The translations under genes and the position numbers were made by a program. The notes under the pieces were generated by a model. The model was not told the DNA's origin, did no database searches, and saw nothing but the letters and a program-made list of their open reading frames with translations. A stretch of 28,137 bases of DNA from Psychrobacter sp. Its GTDB lineage: Bacteria > Pseudomonadota > Gammaproteobacteria > Pseudomonadales > Moraxellaceae. This document shows, one piece after another, positions 7,567 through 16,333 of the stretch; the stretch's first letter is position 1, and each line of letters opens with the position of its first letter. Location: assembly GCF_030454045.1 (NCBI RefSeq), contig NZ_JAKDJE010000036.1, positions 1 to 28,137 on the forward strand, written 5' to 3'.

Positions 7567-9351
7567 CTAAGCAGCTGCTACACTCAATGCTTGAGCAAAG
7601 GCTGATAACGCCCCTTTTAGCATGGCTGAGACCGTGCTACTACATGTACCGATGCCAGAGTACACTTCGCCATCTACATTCAGCTGAATATAAGCGGCGG
7701 CATTTGCATTCGTTTTATTATCATTATTGGTATCATCATCGATACCGTTACCACTATTATGATGCGGGTTAATGGCATGCTCTGCATAGTTAATAATATG
7801 CAATGATTTACCCGTATGCTGTGCAAGACCGTCGATAAACGATGATAATGGACCATTACCCGTACCATCGATATCGATAGTGTCGTTATTCATCTGGACT
7901 TGGCCGCTGAAATACACCTCACCGCCTTTGTTACTGACACTATAATCTAGTAACTCAAACTTACCTTGCTGCAAGTAGGTATTTTCAAAGGTTTGTAAAA
8001 TTTCATCATTTTGTAATTCACGGGCAACCGCTTCCGCTTGCTTTTGTACCACACGGCTAAAGTCAATCTGCATCCAACGTGGTAGGTTAAAGCCATAATT
8101 ACGCTGCAAGATATACGCAACACCACCTTTGCCCGACTGGCTATTGATACGTACTACATCTTGATAGCTACGACCAATGTGCGCAGGATCAATTGGCAAA
8201 TATGCTACATCCCACACGTTGTCAGTCTCAGTTTGGTTGTTTTCATTGTAATCGAGTGACTTCTTAATGGCATCTTGATGTGAGCCGCTAAAGGCGGTAA
8301 AGACCAATTCACCCACATAAGGATGGCGCGGGTGTAGCGGTAAATTATTGCACTCGCTCACAACCTGTACGATTTCACTCATGTTGCTAAAATCAAGCTC
8401 GGGATCGATACCTTGGCTAAACAAGTTCATGGCCATGACCATAATGTCCATGTTACCTGTACGCTCGCCATTACCAAGCAACGTGCCCTCGATACGATCT
8501 GCACCTGCCAAAACACCCAATTCGGCCGCGGCGACTGCACAGCCACGGTCATTATGAGTATGAAGACTAATAATGACATGCTCACGCTGAGGAAGATTGC
8601 GGCAGAAATACTCTACTTGATCCGCAAAGACATTCGGCATAGAGGCTTCAACAGTCGCTGGCAAGTTAAAAATCACCTCTTGGCCTTGTTGTGGTTGCCA
8701 CACATCACAAACCGCATCACAAACCTCTACTGCGTACTCAGTCTCTGTTTGACTAAAGCTCTCAGGCGAGTACTGGAACACCCAATCTGTCTCAGGGTAT
8801 TTGGCCGCATACTCTTTCAATAGTTTGGCGCCAGTGATAGCAATTTCTTTAATTTCGTCTTTGTTTTTGGCATAGACTTTTTCGCGTTGCACACGGCTGG
8901 TTGAGTTGTAGACATGGACGACGGCGCGTTTGACGCCTTTTAGCGATTCAAAAGTACGGGCGATCAAATGCTCGCGCGCCTGTACCAATACTTGTAGCGT
9001 CACATCATCCGGTACGTGGTTTTCTTCGATAAGTTTACGGGTAAAGTCAAATTCAACCTGCGCCGCTGACGGGAAACCAATCTCAATCTCTTTAAAGCCA
9101 ACCTCTACTAAGGTCTTAAAAAAGCGCATTTTTTGTTCAATCGTCATTGGATCAATCAGTGCTTGGTTACCATCACGCAGATCCACACTTGCCCATATTG
9201 GCGACTTCTCAATTGTTTTGCTCGGCCACGTACGATCTGGCAGCGATGGCGCAAAGGCAAATGGACGGTATTTACGAAAGTCAAAAGCGGCTTTTTTTGG
9301 TGTGATCTTTGCAGTCCCAGTGGCTGCAGTATGCGTGGCTTGGTCAGACAT
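7567..9351 (-). CDS. leuA: 2-isopropylmalate synthase (long form)
   Basis: LeuA condenses acetyl-CoA with 2-oxoisovalerate, the first committed step of leucine synthesis, and is normally inhibited by leucine. The protein has 594 residues. The HMGL-like TIM barrel carries DLRDGNQ (57-63, metal and substrate binding), the HTHNDRG metal ligands and the GNGERTGN motif. The C-terminal part is the LeuA dimerisation/allosteric domain. It belongs to the longer LeuA type seen in Actinobacteria and some proteobacteria. An Asn/Asp/His-rich insertion (about residues 528-553) sits in the regulatory domain. The ATG at 9351 is chosen over the TTG at 9357 because AAGGA lies 6 nt before it. It is divergent from an Lrp/AsnC regulator, and a strong terminator follows. 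Confidence 0.97.
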   Translation of the reverse strand: MSDQATHTAATGTAKITPKKAAFDFRKYRPFAFAPSLPDRTWPSKTIEKSPIWASVDLRDGNQALIDPMTIEQKMRFFKTLVEVGFKEIEIGFPSAAQVEFDFTRKLIEENHVPDDVTLQVLVQAREHLIARTFESLKGVKRAVVHVYNSTSRVQREKVYAKNKDEIKEIAITGAKLLKEYAAKYPETDWVFQYSPESFSQTETEYAVEVCDAVCDVWQPQQGQEVIFNLPATVEASMPNVFADQVEYFCRNLPQREHVIISLHTHNDRGCAVAAAELGVLAGADRIEGTLLGNGERTGNMDIMVMAMNLFSQGIDPELDFSNMSEIVQVVSECNNLPLHPRHPYVGELVFTAFSGSHQDAIKKSLDYNENNQTETDNVWDVAYLPIDPAHIGRSYQDVVRINSQSGKGGVAYILQRNYGFNLPRWMQIDFSRVVQKQAEAVARELQNDEILQTFENTYLQQGKFELLDYSVSNKGGEVYFSGQVQMNNDTIDIDGTGNGPLSSFIDGLAQHTGKSLHIINYAEHAINPHHNSGNGIDDDTNNDNKTNANAAAYIQLNVDGEVYSGIGTCSSTVSAMLKGALSAFAQALSVAAA

Positions 9352-9443
9352 AATCAATCCTTAGATGATATGGTTATTTGTATGTTTAGCTAGATGATTA
9401 GCTGTTGTTTAGAATTGTATTTATCATACGAGCTAACGAGTAG

Positions 9444-9486
9444 TTACACCATAATAATAGCAAAGTTTAGCAAATAGAAACCTCCT
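9444..9486 (-). promoter_or_regulatory. Candidate leuA leader mini-ORF with perfect Shine-Dalgarno
   Basis: On the minus strand AGGAGG (9481-9486) is followed after 7 nt by TTG CTA AAC TTT GCT ATT ATT ATG GTG and a TAA stop (9473 down to 9444). The peptide would be fMet-Leu-Asn-Phe-Ala-Ile-Ile-Met-Val. It lies about 90 nt before leuA, and four of nine codons are branched-chain amino acids. No attenuator with a U-tract is evident downstream, only short competing repeats built on AGCTAA. A leader role is inferred; the ribosome site itself is clear and belongs to no other gene. Confidence 0.35.
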
Positions 9487-9526
9487 ATTTTTTACTTTAT
9501 TTTCTATGATTTTAGTGAAAAAACCC

Positions 9527-9553
9527 AATTTAGTAGTTACAATCAACTAAATT
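9527..9553. promoter_or_regulatory. Inverted repeat before the Lrp/AsnC gene, candidate operator
   Basis: Perfect 8-bp arms AATTTAGT (9527-9534) and ACTAAATT (9546-9553) enclose an 11-nt centre that holds a -10-like TACAAT (9538-9543). The dyad ends 19 bp before the regulator's ATG. The AT-rich dyad and its location fit autoregulation by an Lrp-type protein, and control of divergent leuA is possible. This is inferred from position and symmetry only. Confidence 0.45.
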
Positions 9554-9572
9554 CACTATTGAGGCGCTAAAA

Positions 9573-10061
9573 ATGCCAGAAAGTCATTTTGGAAGTACGG
9601 GCACAATAGATATAGATGACATCGATAAGCAATTATTGCGCTTGTTACAGACGCAGGCACGTATGAGTATCACGGAGCTTGCTGAGCGTGTCAATCTCTC
9701 TGCCACCCCTTGTGCCCGCCGTATTAAACGCTTAGAAGACGCTAATATCATTACAGGCTACCATACCAAAACCGATGCGCAAAAACTGGGCTATCCGCTC
9801 GCCGTGTTTATCGCCGTCAGTATGGATCGTCATACCGCCGAGCGTTTCAAACACTTTGAGCGTAGCGTTCAGAGTTTTGAGGAAGTCGTGAGCTGTAGTA
9901 TTGTCACAGGACGTACAGAGGACTATCTGATTAAAGTCAGAGTGCGTGATATGGCGCATTATGAGGAGTTTTTATTGCATCGCCTCAATCGTATTGAAGG
10001 CGTTGCCCAAGTCCACACCAGTTTTGAGCTGCGAGAGGTATTCAGCCGTAGCGTCGTATAG
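9573..10061 (+). CDS. Lrp/AsnC family transcriptional regulator
   Basis: A 162-residue protein of standard Lrp length. The N-terminal winged helix-turn-helix spans about residues 10-65, opening with DDIDKQLLRLLQ and containing ITELAERVNLSATPCARRIKRLE. The C-terminal RAM/ligand-binding domain (about 75-150) includes VSCSIVTGRTEDYLIKV, the amino-acid-sensing region of the family. GAGG at 9561 serves the ATG. Lrp-type proteins sense amino acids and often control divergent neighbours; here the neighbour is leuA, so a leucine-related role is plausible but not shown. The family is certain; whether it is global Lrp or a local AsnC-like regulator cannot be decided from the window. Confidence 0.93.
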   Translation: MPESHFGSTGTIDIDDIDKQLLRLLQTQARMSITELAERVNLSATPCARRIKRLEDANIITGYHTKTDAQKLGYPLAVFIAVSMDRHTAERFKHFERSVQSFEEVVSCSIVTGRTEDYLIKVRVRDMAHYEEFLLHRLNRIEGVAQVHTSFELREVFSRSVV

Positions 10062-10083
10062 AGCGCTAATGGCGTTAAAAATG

Positions 10084-11340
10084 CTAAGCGAGCGTTGGTG
10101 ACTGTCTACGAAACATTATTATCAAAATCAGTCCAATCATCAATCCGATAGCGGCGACCAGTAACCCTGCATTGAAATTGCCATCCTCTCCTGCCAATGC
10201 TACCGTCACCAAAGGTCCCAAGAACTGCCCTAGCGCATAGGCGAGCGTTGCCAATGCAATCAGTAAATTTGAATAAGCAGGATTGATGTTTTTAAACAAC
10301 GTGAGGGTCATCGCCACCATACCGACGAAGGTCAACCCTAGAATAATAGCATTGCCGTATAATCCAAGCGCACCATCAAACCATATAGGCAAACACATGC
10401 CAAACGCTTGTAATACCGTGAGGCCCATCAGGGTTTTTACCTCACCGATACGTTTGGCAAGCGCGCCCCATAACGGGTTTGATAGCATCGCAAAAACACC
10501 AACCACCAACCAAATCATCAATCCAGCATAGGTCTGTGTCGTTAAGCGCTGCGCTGCCATAACAGGCAGGAAAGTTGCTGAGCTGATATAGCCAAATCCT
10601 GCCAATATATAACTCATAAAAAGTAAAGCAAGCGCTTTATGGTGTCCAGAAATCGCTTCATATAAAGAGCGTTTGAAGTTCAAATAGCTCTGATACACTG
10701 AGACGTGCTGTTTCGAATCGGTCAACTGTGACTCCAAACTATTTACTGGTTTGGGTTTTATTGCGTAGAGGAGCCATATCAGCGGTAAACTGGTGCAGCC
10801 TGCGACCAGCCAAATCACATCAAAATGATAGCCCAATGTTAGAAGCCACCACGTCACAATGGCAGAAGCACTAATACCAACGCCAATGCCTGCATAATGT
10901 ACGGCCGAGAGTATAGAACGGCGCTCGGGGCTCAGGTTTTGAATCACAAACGATGAGCTCAATATCATCGCTACCCCGCTTGCAACGCCTGCGATTAGGC
11001 GAATGATATACCATAACGTGAGCGACATATTTGGTATAACGAGTAGCATTGTTGTGACAACACTGATTATTGCCCAAAGCGTCATCGCCTGCCATGTCGC
11101 ACGCTGAGGCACAAACATAGCAATGAGGGCACCGATAAAATAACCGATATAGTTGATTGATGCTAGCCAGCCAGCAATCGTCGTTGATAGTGACAATTGC
11201 ACCATAATATCAGGTAGAGTGGCGGTAAAGAGAAAGCGTCCATAGCCCATGACAACTGCCATGCAGTACATACCGATACAGGCAATGGCCGCTTCATTGG
11301 TGATGGTAGGAGCGACACGGCTTTTAATAGCAGTCATCAT
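10084..11340 (-). CDS. MFS transporter, YbfB/YjiJ family
   Basis: A 418-residue integral membrane protein with about 12 hydrophobic segments, of the major facilitator superfamily. The early motif GYGRFLFTATLPDIM is the signature of the YbfB/YjiJ branch (Pfam MFS_4 type), whose substrates are largely unknown. A charged cytoplasmic loop (around 195-225) separates the two six-helix halves. The ATG at 11340 is chosen although no good ribosome site precedes it; the open frame extends to a TTG at 11373, which abuts an AAAGGA and is too close to it. It lies 127 bp downstream of the UbiB-like gene on the same strand and converges on the Lrp-type gene with a 22-bp gap and no obvious terminator. Confidence 0.87.
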   Translation of the reverse strand: MMTAIKSRVAPTITNEAAIACIGMYCMAVVMGYGRFLFTATLPDIMVQLSLSTTIAGWLASINYIGYFIGALIAMFVPQRATWQAMTLWAIISVVTTMLLVIPNMSLTLWYIIRLIAGVASGVAMILSSSFVIQNLSPERRSILSAVHYAGIGVGISASAIVTWWLLTLGYHFDVIWLVAGCTSLPLIWLLYAIKPKPVNSLESQLTDSKQHVSVYQSYLNFKRSLYEAISGHHKALALLFMSYILAGFGYISSATFLPVMAAQRLTTQTYAGLMIWLVVGVFAMLSNPLWGALAKRIGEVKTLMGLTVLQAFGMCLPIWFDGALGLYGNAIILGLTFVGMVAMTLTLFKNINPAYSNLLIALATLAYALGQFLGPLVTVALAGEDGNFNAGLLVAAIGLMIGLILIIMFRRQSPTLA

Positions 11341-11467
11341 GACAGCGCCATTTTTGTGGCAATTAGCACACAATCCTTTGTGTTAGACGATTAAAAACAG
11401 TGGTAAATGAGAGCAAAGATAAAACAGGTATTGGTACTATTGGGACATCATAAAATAAAAACAAACC

Positions 11468-12811
11468 CTACAATACATCTAACGTGGTTGTCCCTATCGT
11501 ATCCTGTCCTAGCATTTGTACACGCTGATCGCTAAACATATCCATATCAGGCGCTAGCGTACGCATAAACCGATCAAAATATAACATCTGCTTGGTCAGT
11601 AAGGCAAAATCACGCGGGAAATGAATACCATGACGTTTGCCAACTTCGACAATCTCAAGCATCATTTTATTGAGCTCGTCAGCTTGCTCTTTACTATTAA
11701 ACGGTACGCCGCTAGTAAAGGTCTTATCTTCTGCCATGATCGTTATCATCATGCGCTCTAGATCGTTACCTAAGGCAACCACATCAACTTTATTACCGCC
11801 ATGGGTCATTTCCATATCAATCATATGACGTGCCATCGCTTGATAGTCACTGTCTTGCATCGCTTGCATCATACCCATGCACGCGCGCCAGCTCTCGGCT
11901 TTGAGTTTACCGACAATACCAAAGTCTAAGAAACCAATACGACCATCGGTTAATAGCATCAAGTTACCCGCATGCAGGTCAGCATGGAAGCTATTGCACA
12001 GCATGAGGCTGGCAAACCAGGTGTTTAACGTATCTGCCATGATTTGCGCAGGATCGCTGCAATACTGACGCATGAGCGACTCATCAACCATAGAAACCCC
12101 ATATAGGCGGCTCATCGTCAATACACGCTTGGTGGTCAGATCGTCATACACGGTTGGCGCAACCACGCGAGTATTACCTGAGACGGCTAAGAACTGCTGA
12201 AAATCGCGGATATTTTGTGCTTCAGCAATAAAGTCCGTCTCGGCAAGCATACGCAGGCGAATCTCATCGATAATCGGCGCGATACTTGCGAATCTCATCG
12301 ATGGCATCACTATTTCAAGCAGCTTAGTCACGCCATGCAATACGCCCAAGTCGGTCTGCATGATGGTTTCGACACCCGGTTTTTGTACCTTTAGCACCAC
12401 TTCATCACCATTATGCAAACGGGCTGCATGGACTTGAGCGATAGAGGCGGATGCTAGCGGCTCTGAATCGATATAAGCAAATTTATCATCAATCGTCATA
12501 CCCTCAGTCGCCAGTTCTTCTTTTAGCACCTGCTCGATATAAGCATAAGACAATGGTGTGGTTTGATCCAAACAGCTCTGAAAAGCGGTGACATAATCAC
12601 GTGGAAACAAGGATGGTGTACTGGCGATAAACTGACCGATTTTGATATAAGTCGTGCCTAACTGCTCAAAGGTTTCTTTGAGTAGCATTGCATCAGGTTT
12701 CTCCCCTTTTGCGACCCTCAACGCAGACAGACCTGCGACACTCGCGGTTTGGCGAACACGGTTGACGACATTAAAGGTATGCTTTAACAAATGCGGACGA
12801 TGAATTTTCAT
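11468..12811 (-). CDS. ABC1/AarF/UbiB family kinase-like protein
   Basis: A 447-residue member of the atypical kinase family that includes UbiB/ADCK proteins, linked to ubiquinone synthesis and lipid or isoprenoid handling. Visible signatures: the family-specific KxGQ motif in TYIKIGQFIAS, the Ala-rich loop ASASIAQVHAA that replaces the usual glycine loop, the nucleotide-lysine segment VVLKVQKPG, the catalytic-type FHADLHAGNL and the metal-binding LDFGIVG. It is shorter than canonical UbiB (about 540 residues) and has no obvious C-terminal pair of transmembrane helices, so it may be a second, soluble paralogue. The ATG at 12811 is used rather than the TTG at 12820. It follows moeB by about 80 bp and may share its transcript. 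Confidence 0.88.
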   Translation of the reverse strand: MKIHRPHLLKHTFNVVNRVRQTASVAGLSALRVAKGEKPDAMLLKETFEQLGTTYIKIGQFIASTPSLFPRDYVTAFQSCLDQTTPLSYAYIEQVLKEELATEGMTIDDKFAYIDSEPLASASIAQVHAARLHNGDEVVLKVQKPGVETIMQTDLGVLHGVTKLLEIVMPSMRFASIAPIIDEIRLRMLAETDFIAEAQNIRDFQQFLAVSGNTRVVAPTVYDDLTTKRVLTMSRLYGVSMVDESLMRQYCSDPAQIMADTLNTWFASLMLCNSFHADLHAGNLMLLTDGRIGFLDFGIVGKLKAESWRACMGMMQAMQDSDYQAMARHMIDMEMTHGGNKVDVVALGNDLERMMITIMAEDKTFTSGVPFNSKEQADELNKMMLEIVEVGKRHGIHFPRDFALLTKQMLYFDRFMRTLAPDMDMFSDQRVQMLGQDTIGTTTLDVL

Positions 12812-12892
12812 AAAAAACAACTATGGTAATAGAAAGGATTTGAAAATAGATAATTTCGAAAATAGACTAAAAATATATCAAAGACATAGTAT

Positions 12893-13684
12893 TCAATCAG
12901 GGCTGCTACAGACTGAGCATTCTGGATCTTTTCTATAACCCATCAGCCGCTGCTGCATCTGACTACCATCCCATATAAGCAGTTTATTTGTCAGTGGATT
13001 TTTGGTTAATCCCAAATATTGCAAGGCGGTATTGGCTTGCAGGTTACCCATAACCGCAGTGGTACTCGCAAGCACACCTGAATTGGCACAAGTCAGCTCA
13101 TCGGCAGCCTCATCATGCACAAGCGCGCCAAACACGCAATGATAGCAACCTGTGTCCAGATGTGGCTCAAACAGCGCCAGTTGCCCTTGCATCGCAATTG
13201 CTGAAGCAGATAATAATGGAATCCGATAATGGACGCTAATGCGATTGATGACGTCACGAGTCGCAAAATTATCCGTACAGTCTAGTAATAAGTCTGGCTT
13301 ACCAGAGGCTAGATTGAGCAACTCATAAGCATTGTCTTCATCTAACCGCGCCACGGTGCCGTAAGCTTCTATCAAAGGGTTGATGCGCGCCAGCATAGCC
13401 GCTGCTGTCAGCGCTTTGGACTGACCGATATCTTCTGGCAAAAACAGCGTTTGCCGTTGCAGATTGCTTGCCTCGATCGCATCATCGTCAATCAGATGCA
13501 CATAACCAACCCCTGCACGCACCAGTGTCTCAGACGCTGGACAACCAAGGCCGCCTGCGCCTATTATCACCACGCGTGCTGACTTTAATCGCAGCTGAGC
13601 ATCCATATCCCAACCGTCGAGTAGTATTTGCCGTGCATAACGGAGCAGCTCATCATCAGATAGCTGTGCCAAATCGTCTGCCAT
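12893..13684 (-). CDS. moeB: ThiF/MoeB/HesA family adenylyltransferase, probably MoeB
   Basis: A 263-residue E1-like enzyme. MoeB adenylates the C-terminus of MoaD in molybdopterin synthesis; close relatives do the same for ThiS. Seen: GAGGLG nucleotide loop (42-47), acidic LIDDD strand end (64-68), NLQRQ (74-78), DCTDN (135-139), and the structural zinc ligands Cys180/Cys183 and Cys256/Cys259. Cys199 in LTCANSG sits where MoeB has its conserved cysteine. No C-terminal rhodanese domain is present, so it is the short MoeB/ThiF form. No other molybdopterin or thiamine gene is in the window, so MoeB versus ThiF remains open. It is 45 bp downstream of prmC on the same strand, probably in one operon with prmC and ampG. 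Confidence 0.85.
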   Translation of the reverse strand: MADDLAQLSDDELLRYARQILLDGWDMDAQLRLKSARVVIIGAGGLGCPASETLVRAGVGYVHLIDDDAIEASNLQRQTLFLPEDIGQSKALTAAAMLARINPLIEAYGTVARLDEDNAYELLNLASGKPDLLLDCTDNFATRDVINRISVHYRIPLLSASAIAMQGQLALFEPHLDTGCYHCVFGALVHDEAADELTCANSGVLASTTAVMGNLQANTALQYLGLTKNPLTNKLLIWDGSQMQQRLMGYRKDPECSVCSSPD

Positions 13685-13729
13685 ATTTTTTGCAACCTAT
13701 GATTAAAAATGTCTATCCATAAAGCCTAT

Positions 13730-14602
13730 TTATGGATATTGCCCTACTGTGACACGATCATTACCACCGTAATCTTGTACCGTGTGTACTGACTCAAAAC
13801 CATTCTCCAAAAATAACCGTCGAACCGCAACCCCTTGGTCATGGCCATGCTCGATAGCCAGCAGTCCTTTTTTGCACAAATAAGACGGTGCCTGCTGGAC
13901 AATATGCTCGATATCAGCCAAACCATGATTGGGTGCACTGAGCGCACTAATCGGTTCAGCGGTTAGACCTGCCAAATGCTCGTCTGCCTCATCAATATAA
14001 GGCGGATTTGAGACAATCACATCAAACCGACATTCGTCATCAGTAGGTAACGCTTGATACCAACTGCTTTGGATAAATTCAATATTAGTGACACCATTAA
14101 TATCCGCATTATGCCGAGCAATATCGAGCGCCTCAAGCGACAAATCAACGGCGACCACTTGCCAATTGTCTTTTTTTAATTCATGAGCCAAACTGACAGC
14201 AATACAACCTGAGCCTGTACCCAATTCAAGTAAGCGCTTATGAGGATTAGATACTGGCTGAGCATTGATCCAATTCAATACTTGCTCGACCAATACCTCG
14301 GTATCGGGTCTGGGGATCAAGGTGTGCTCATTGACCACAAAATTCAGCGACCAAAATGCTTGCTGACCCGTCAAATAAGCGAGCGGCATCCCTTCTTGCA
14401 TTTTAACCATACCAGTATAAAACCGCCTTTGCTCACTCTCTGTCAGCTGATAATCTTCATCAGTAATCAAAAATAGTGAAGGTTTATCAATAACATATAG
14501 CAGCCAATCCGTTGGCCAAAACGATGGTATCTGACGATTTGTCTCACCATTCGTCAGTTGCCCAATTTGCTGCTTTATTTGACGAATGGTCAATGCGGTC
14601 AT
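13730..14602 (-). CDS. prmC: Peptide chain release factor N5-glutamine methyltransferase
   Basis: PrmC (HemK) methylates the glutamine of the GGQ motif in release factors RF1 and RF2, which improves translation termination. The 290-residue protein has an N-terminal helical domain (1-80) that contacts the release factor, the conserved LIPRPDTE (95-102), the SAM-binding ELGTGSG (126-132) and the catalytic NPPY motif (199-202) that holds the target glutamine. A purine-rich AAGAG precedes the ATG. prfA, its common neighbour elsewhere, is not beside it; here it lies between ampG (48 bp upstream) and moeB (45 bp downstream) on one strand. Confidence 0.96.
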   Translation of the reverse strand: MTALTIRQIKQQIGQLTNGETNRQIPSFWPTDWLLYVIDKPSLFLITDEDYQLTESEQRRFYTGMVKMQEGMPLAYLTGQQAFWSLNFVVNEHTLIPRPDTEVLVEQVLNWINAQPVSNPHKRLLELGTGSGCIAVSLAHELKKDNWQVVAVDLSLEALDIARHNADINGVTNIEFIQSSWYQALPTDDECRFDVIVSNPPYIDEADEHLAGLTAEPISALSAPNHGLADIEHIVQQAPSYLCKKGLLAIEHGHDQGVAVRRLFLENGFESVHTVQDYGGNDRVTVGQYP

Positions 14603-14650
14603 AAGTCACTCTTAAAGATATCGTAAATAAAGATAAAAGTACTGCCAATG

Positions 14651-16279
14651 CTACTCTGAAGCGCGCGGTGGCTCATTGGTATCGGTCAGGTTTGGATTTG
14701 CCTTTGTTAATTTGTCATTATCACCGTATATATCGTCATTATCACCAATCACAATGTGTTTATCGACCAGATAAATTAAGATCAAAATTGGCATACCAAT
14801 CGCAAAGGTAAAAATAAAGAAAAACGGATAGCCCATATTGTCTACAACAGCACCAGAGTAACCACCCATCACCTTAGGTAGCAACGTCATTAATGAGGAG
14901 AAAATAGCATACTGTACCGCGGTAAAACGAATCGAGGTCAAGGCAGATAAGAACGCGATAAATACCGCACTGGCAAGACCTGCTGCCAGATTATCGAAAA
15001 TCACGGCCACGTACATATGCGGTAAGCTACCAGGGTTGTAAGTGAGCAGGACAAATAATAAATTCGTCACACAAGCCAGTATGGCACCAATCATCATCGC
15101 CTGCATCATGCGCATCTTTTGAGCCAAAATACCGCCCAAAAAACCACCCGCAATAACCATGATGACACCAACCAGTTTCACTGCATTGGCAATGTCTGTC
15201 TTACTAAAACCCATGTCTTGATAAAAGACGTTCGAGATGACCCCTGCTACGATATCAGAAATGCGGTATAAACCAATCAAGGCCAGTAGCAATAATGCTT
15301 TTTTGCCATAACGACGGAAAAAATCAACGACTGGTTCGACCCAAGTGGTATAAGCCATTTCTTGTTTGACCACGCCCACTTTGACAGACAGGTAACCCAC
15401 AACTGATGCCACCAGTAAGCTGGCTAACAGGTGAACCACTTCGAGTACAAAGGCAAACATCACACTGTCTGTCTCTGGCAGTAACGCACCAACATTGACA
15501 AAAGCAATGATAAAAGCGACGACCGACAATACAAATACCAATACCAAACGGGCATAGTCAGAGGCGGGACGATCAATACGTATCTGCTCGCTCACAGGCT
15601 CCCGAATTATCAGCGTGGTCACCACACCTACGCCCATCACTGCTGCCATGATCCAATAAGTATTGCGCCATGCTTCGTAACTATAAAACTCTTCAGTCGA
15701 ACCGAAATAATCTGCCAAATAGAGCGCACCTGCGCCTGCAAAAATCATCCCTAAACGGTAGCCTGCGGTATACATCGCTGACAATACTGACTGAAAACTA
15801 GCAGGGGCAAGCTCAATACGATAGGCATCGACCACAATATCTTGCGTGGCGGATGAAAAGCCCAATAGCACGGCTGCCATGGCCATATAGTGCAAACTGC
15901 TCTCATCGGTCGGATTGATGCTGGCCATCATATAAATCGCCAAAATAATCAAGAGCTGTGCGATCAAAATCCAACTACGACGACGGCCCAGTAATCTAGT
16001 CAATATCGGTAGCGGCACCGCATCCACTAAGGGCGCCCAAATGAACTTGAACGAATATCCCAATGCCGCCCAACTAAAGGTCGTCACCACGCTGCGATCA
16101 AACCCCGCCTCACGCAGCCATAACGATAGGCTGGAGAAGATAAGCAAAATAGGAATACCCGCTGCAAAACCCAAAAACAGCATGATCATAGCACGCCGAT
16201 CCAGGTAGGCTTTTGCTGCCTCGCCCCATGATTTTTTGGCAATGGGAGGTTTGGGTGGTACAGATTTGACAGCAGACAT
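14651..16279 (-). CDS. ampG: AmpG family muropeptide MFS transporter
   Basis: AmpG is the inner-membrane permease that imports anhydromuropeptides for cell-wall recycling, and it feeds beta-lactamase induction where AmpR/AmpC exist. The 542-residue protein begins with a cytoplasmic tail, then FLGFAAGIPILLIFSSLSLWLREAGF, the family's first helix region, and about 14 hydrophobic segments. GFSSATQDIVVDAYRIEL is the conserved AmpG motif with the D-x-x-x-D-A-Y-R core. A hydrophilic Asp/Asn-rich C-terminal tail follows the last helix. The start has GGTGAG about 6 nt upstream. It is the first gene of the minus-strand ampG-prmC-moeB run, with a candidate promoter at 16305-16333. No ampC or ampR is nearby. 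Confidence 0.93.
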   Translation of the reverse strand: MSAVKSVPPKPPIAKKSWGEAAKAYLDRRAMIMLFLGFAAGIPILLIFSSLSLWLREAGFDRSVVTTFSWAALGYSFKFIWAPLVDAVPLPILTRLLGRRRSWILIAQLLIILAIYMMASINPTDESSLHYMAMAAVLLGFSSATQDIVVDAYRIELAPASFQSVLSAMYTAGYRLGMIFAGAGALYLADYFGSTEEFYSYEAWRNTYWIMAAVMGVGVVTTLIIREPVSEQIRIDRPASDYARLVLVFVLSVVAFIIAFVNVGALLPETDSVMFAFVLEVVHLLASLLVASVVGYLSVKVGVVKQEMAYTTWVEPVVDFFRRYGKKALLLLALIGLYRISDIVAGVISNVFYQDMGFSKTDIANAVKLVGVIMVIAGGFLGGILAQKMRMMQAMMIGAILACVTNLLFVLLTYNPGSLPHMYVAVIFDNLAAGLASAVFIAFLSALTSIRFTAVQYAIFSSLMTLLPKVMGGYSGAVVDNMGYPFFFIFTFAIGMPILILIYLVDKHIVIGDNDDIYGDNDKLTKANPNLTDTNEPPRASE

Positions 16280-16304
16280 AATAACTCACCAACAATTGAG
16301 ACAA

Positions 16305-16333
16305 ATAACACAACTGCGCACAATTTTTATCAA
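16305..16333 (-). promoter_or_regulatory. Candidate ampG promoter
   Basis: On the minus strand TTGATA (16333-16328, five of six to the sigma-70 -35 box) and TGTTAT (16310-16305, four of six to the -10 box) are separated by 17 bp. Transcription would begin about 20 nt before the ATG. The -35 box lies inside one arm of the dyad at 16321-16374. Confidence 0.4.

Noticed and set aside
8930..9364. 144-residue plus-strand open frame inside leuA
   Set aside because: It lies wholly antisense to strongly conserved leuA sequence and its translation shows no domain or ribosome site; it is a shadow frame. The same applies to 8413-8823 and to 27597-27992 over mnmG.
9358..9443. Classical leuA attenuator terminator
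   Set aside because: Only 6-7-bp AGCTAA-type repeats without a U-tract are present, so transcription attenuation by an intrinsic terminator is not supported.
12257..12302. 15-bp direct repeat GCGAATCTCATCGAT, copies at 12257 and 12288
   Set aside because: Both copies are inside the UbiB-like coding sequence in different frames, and each encodes normal family sequence. It is probably chance, with no sign of a mobile or slippage element.
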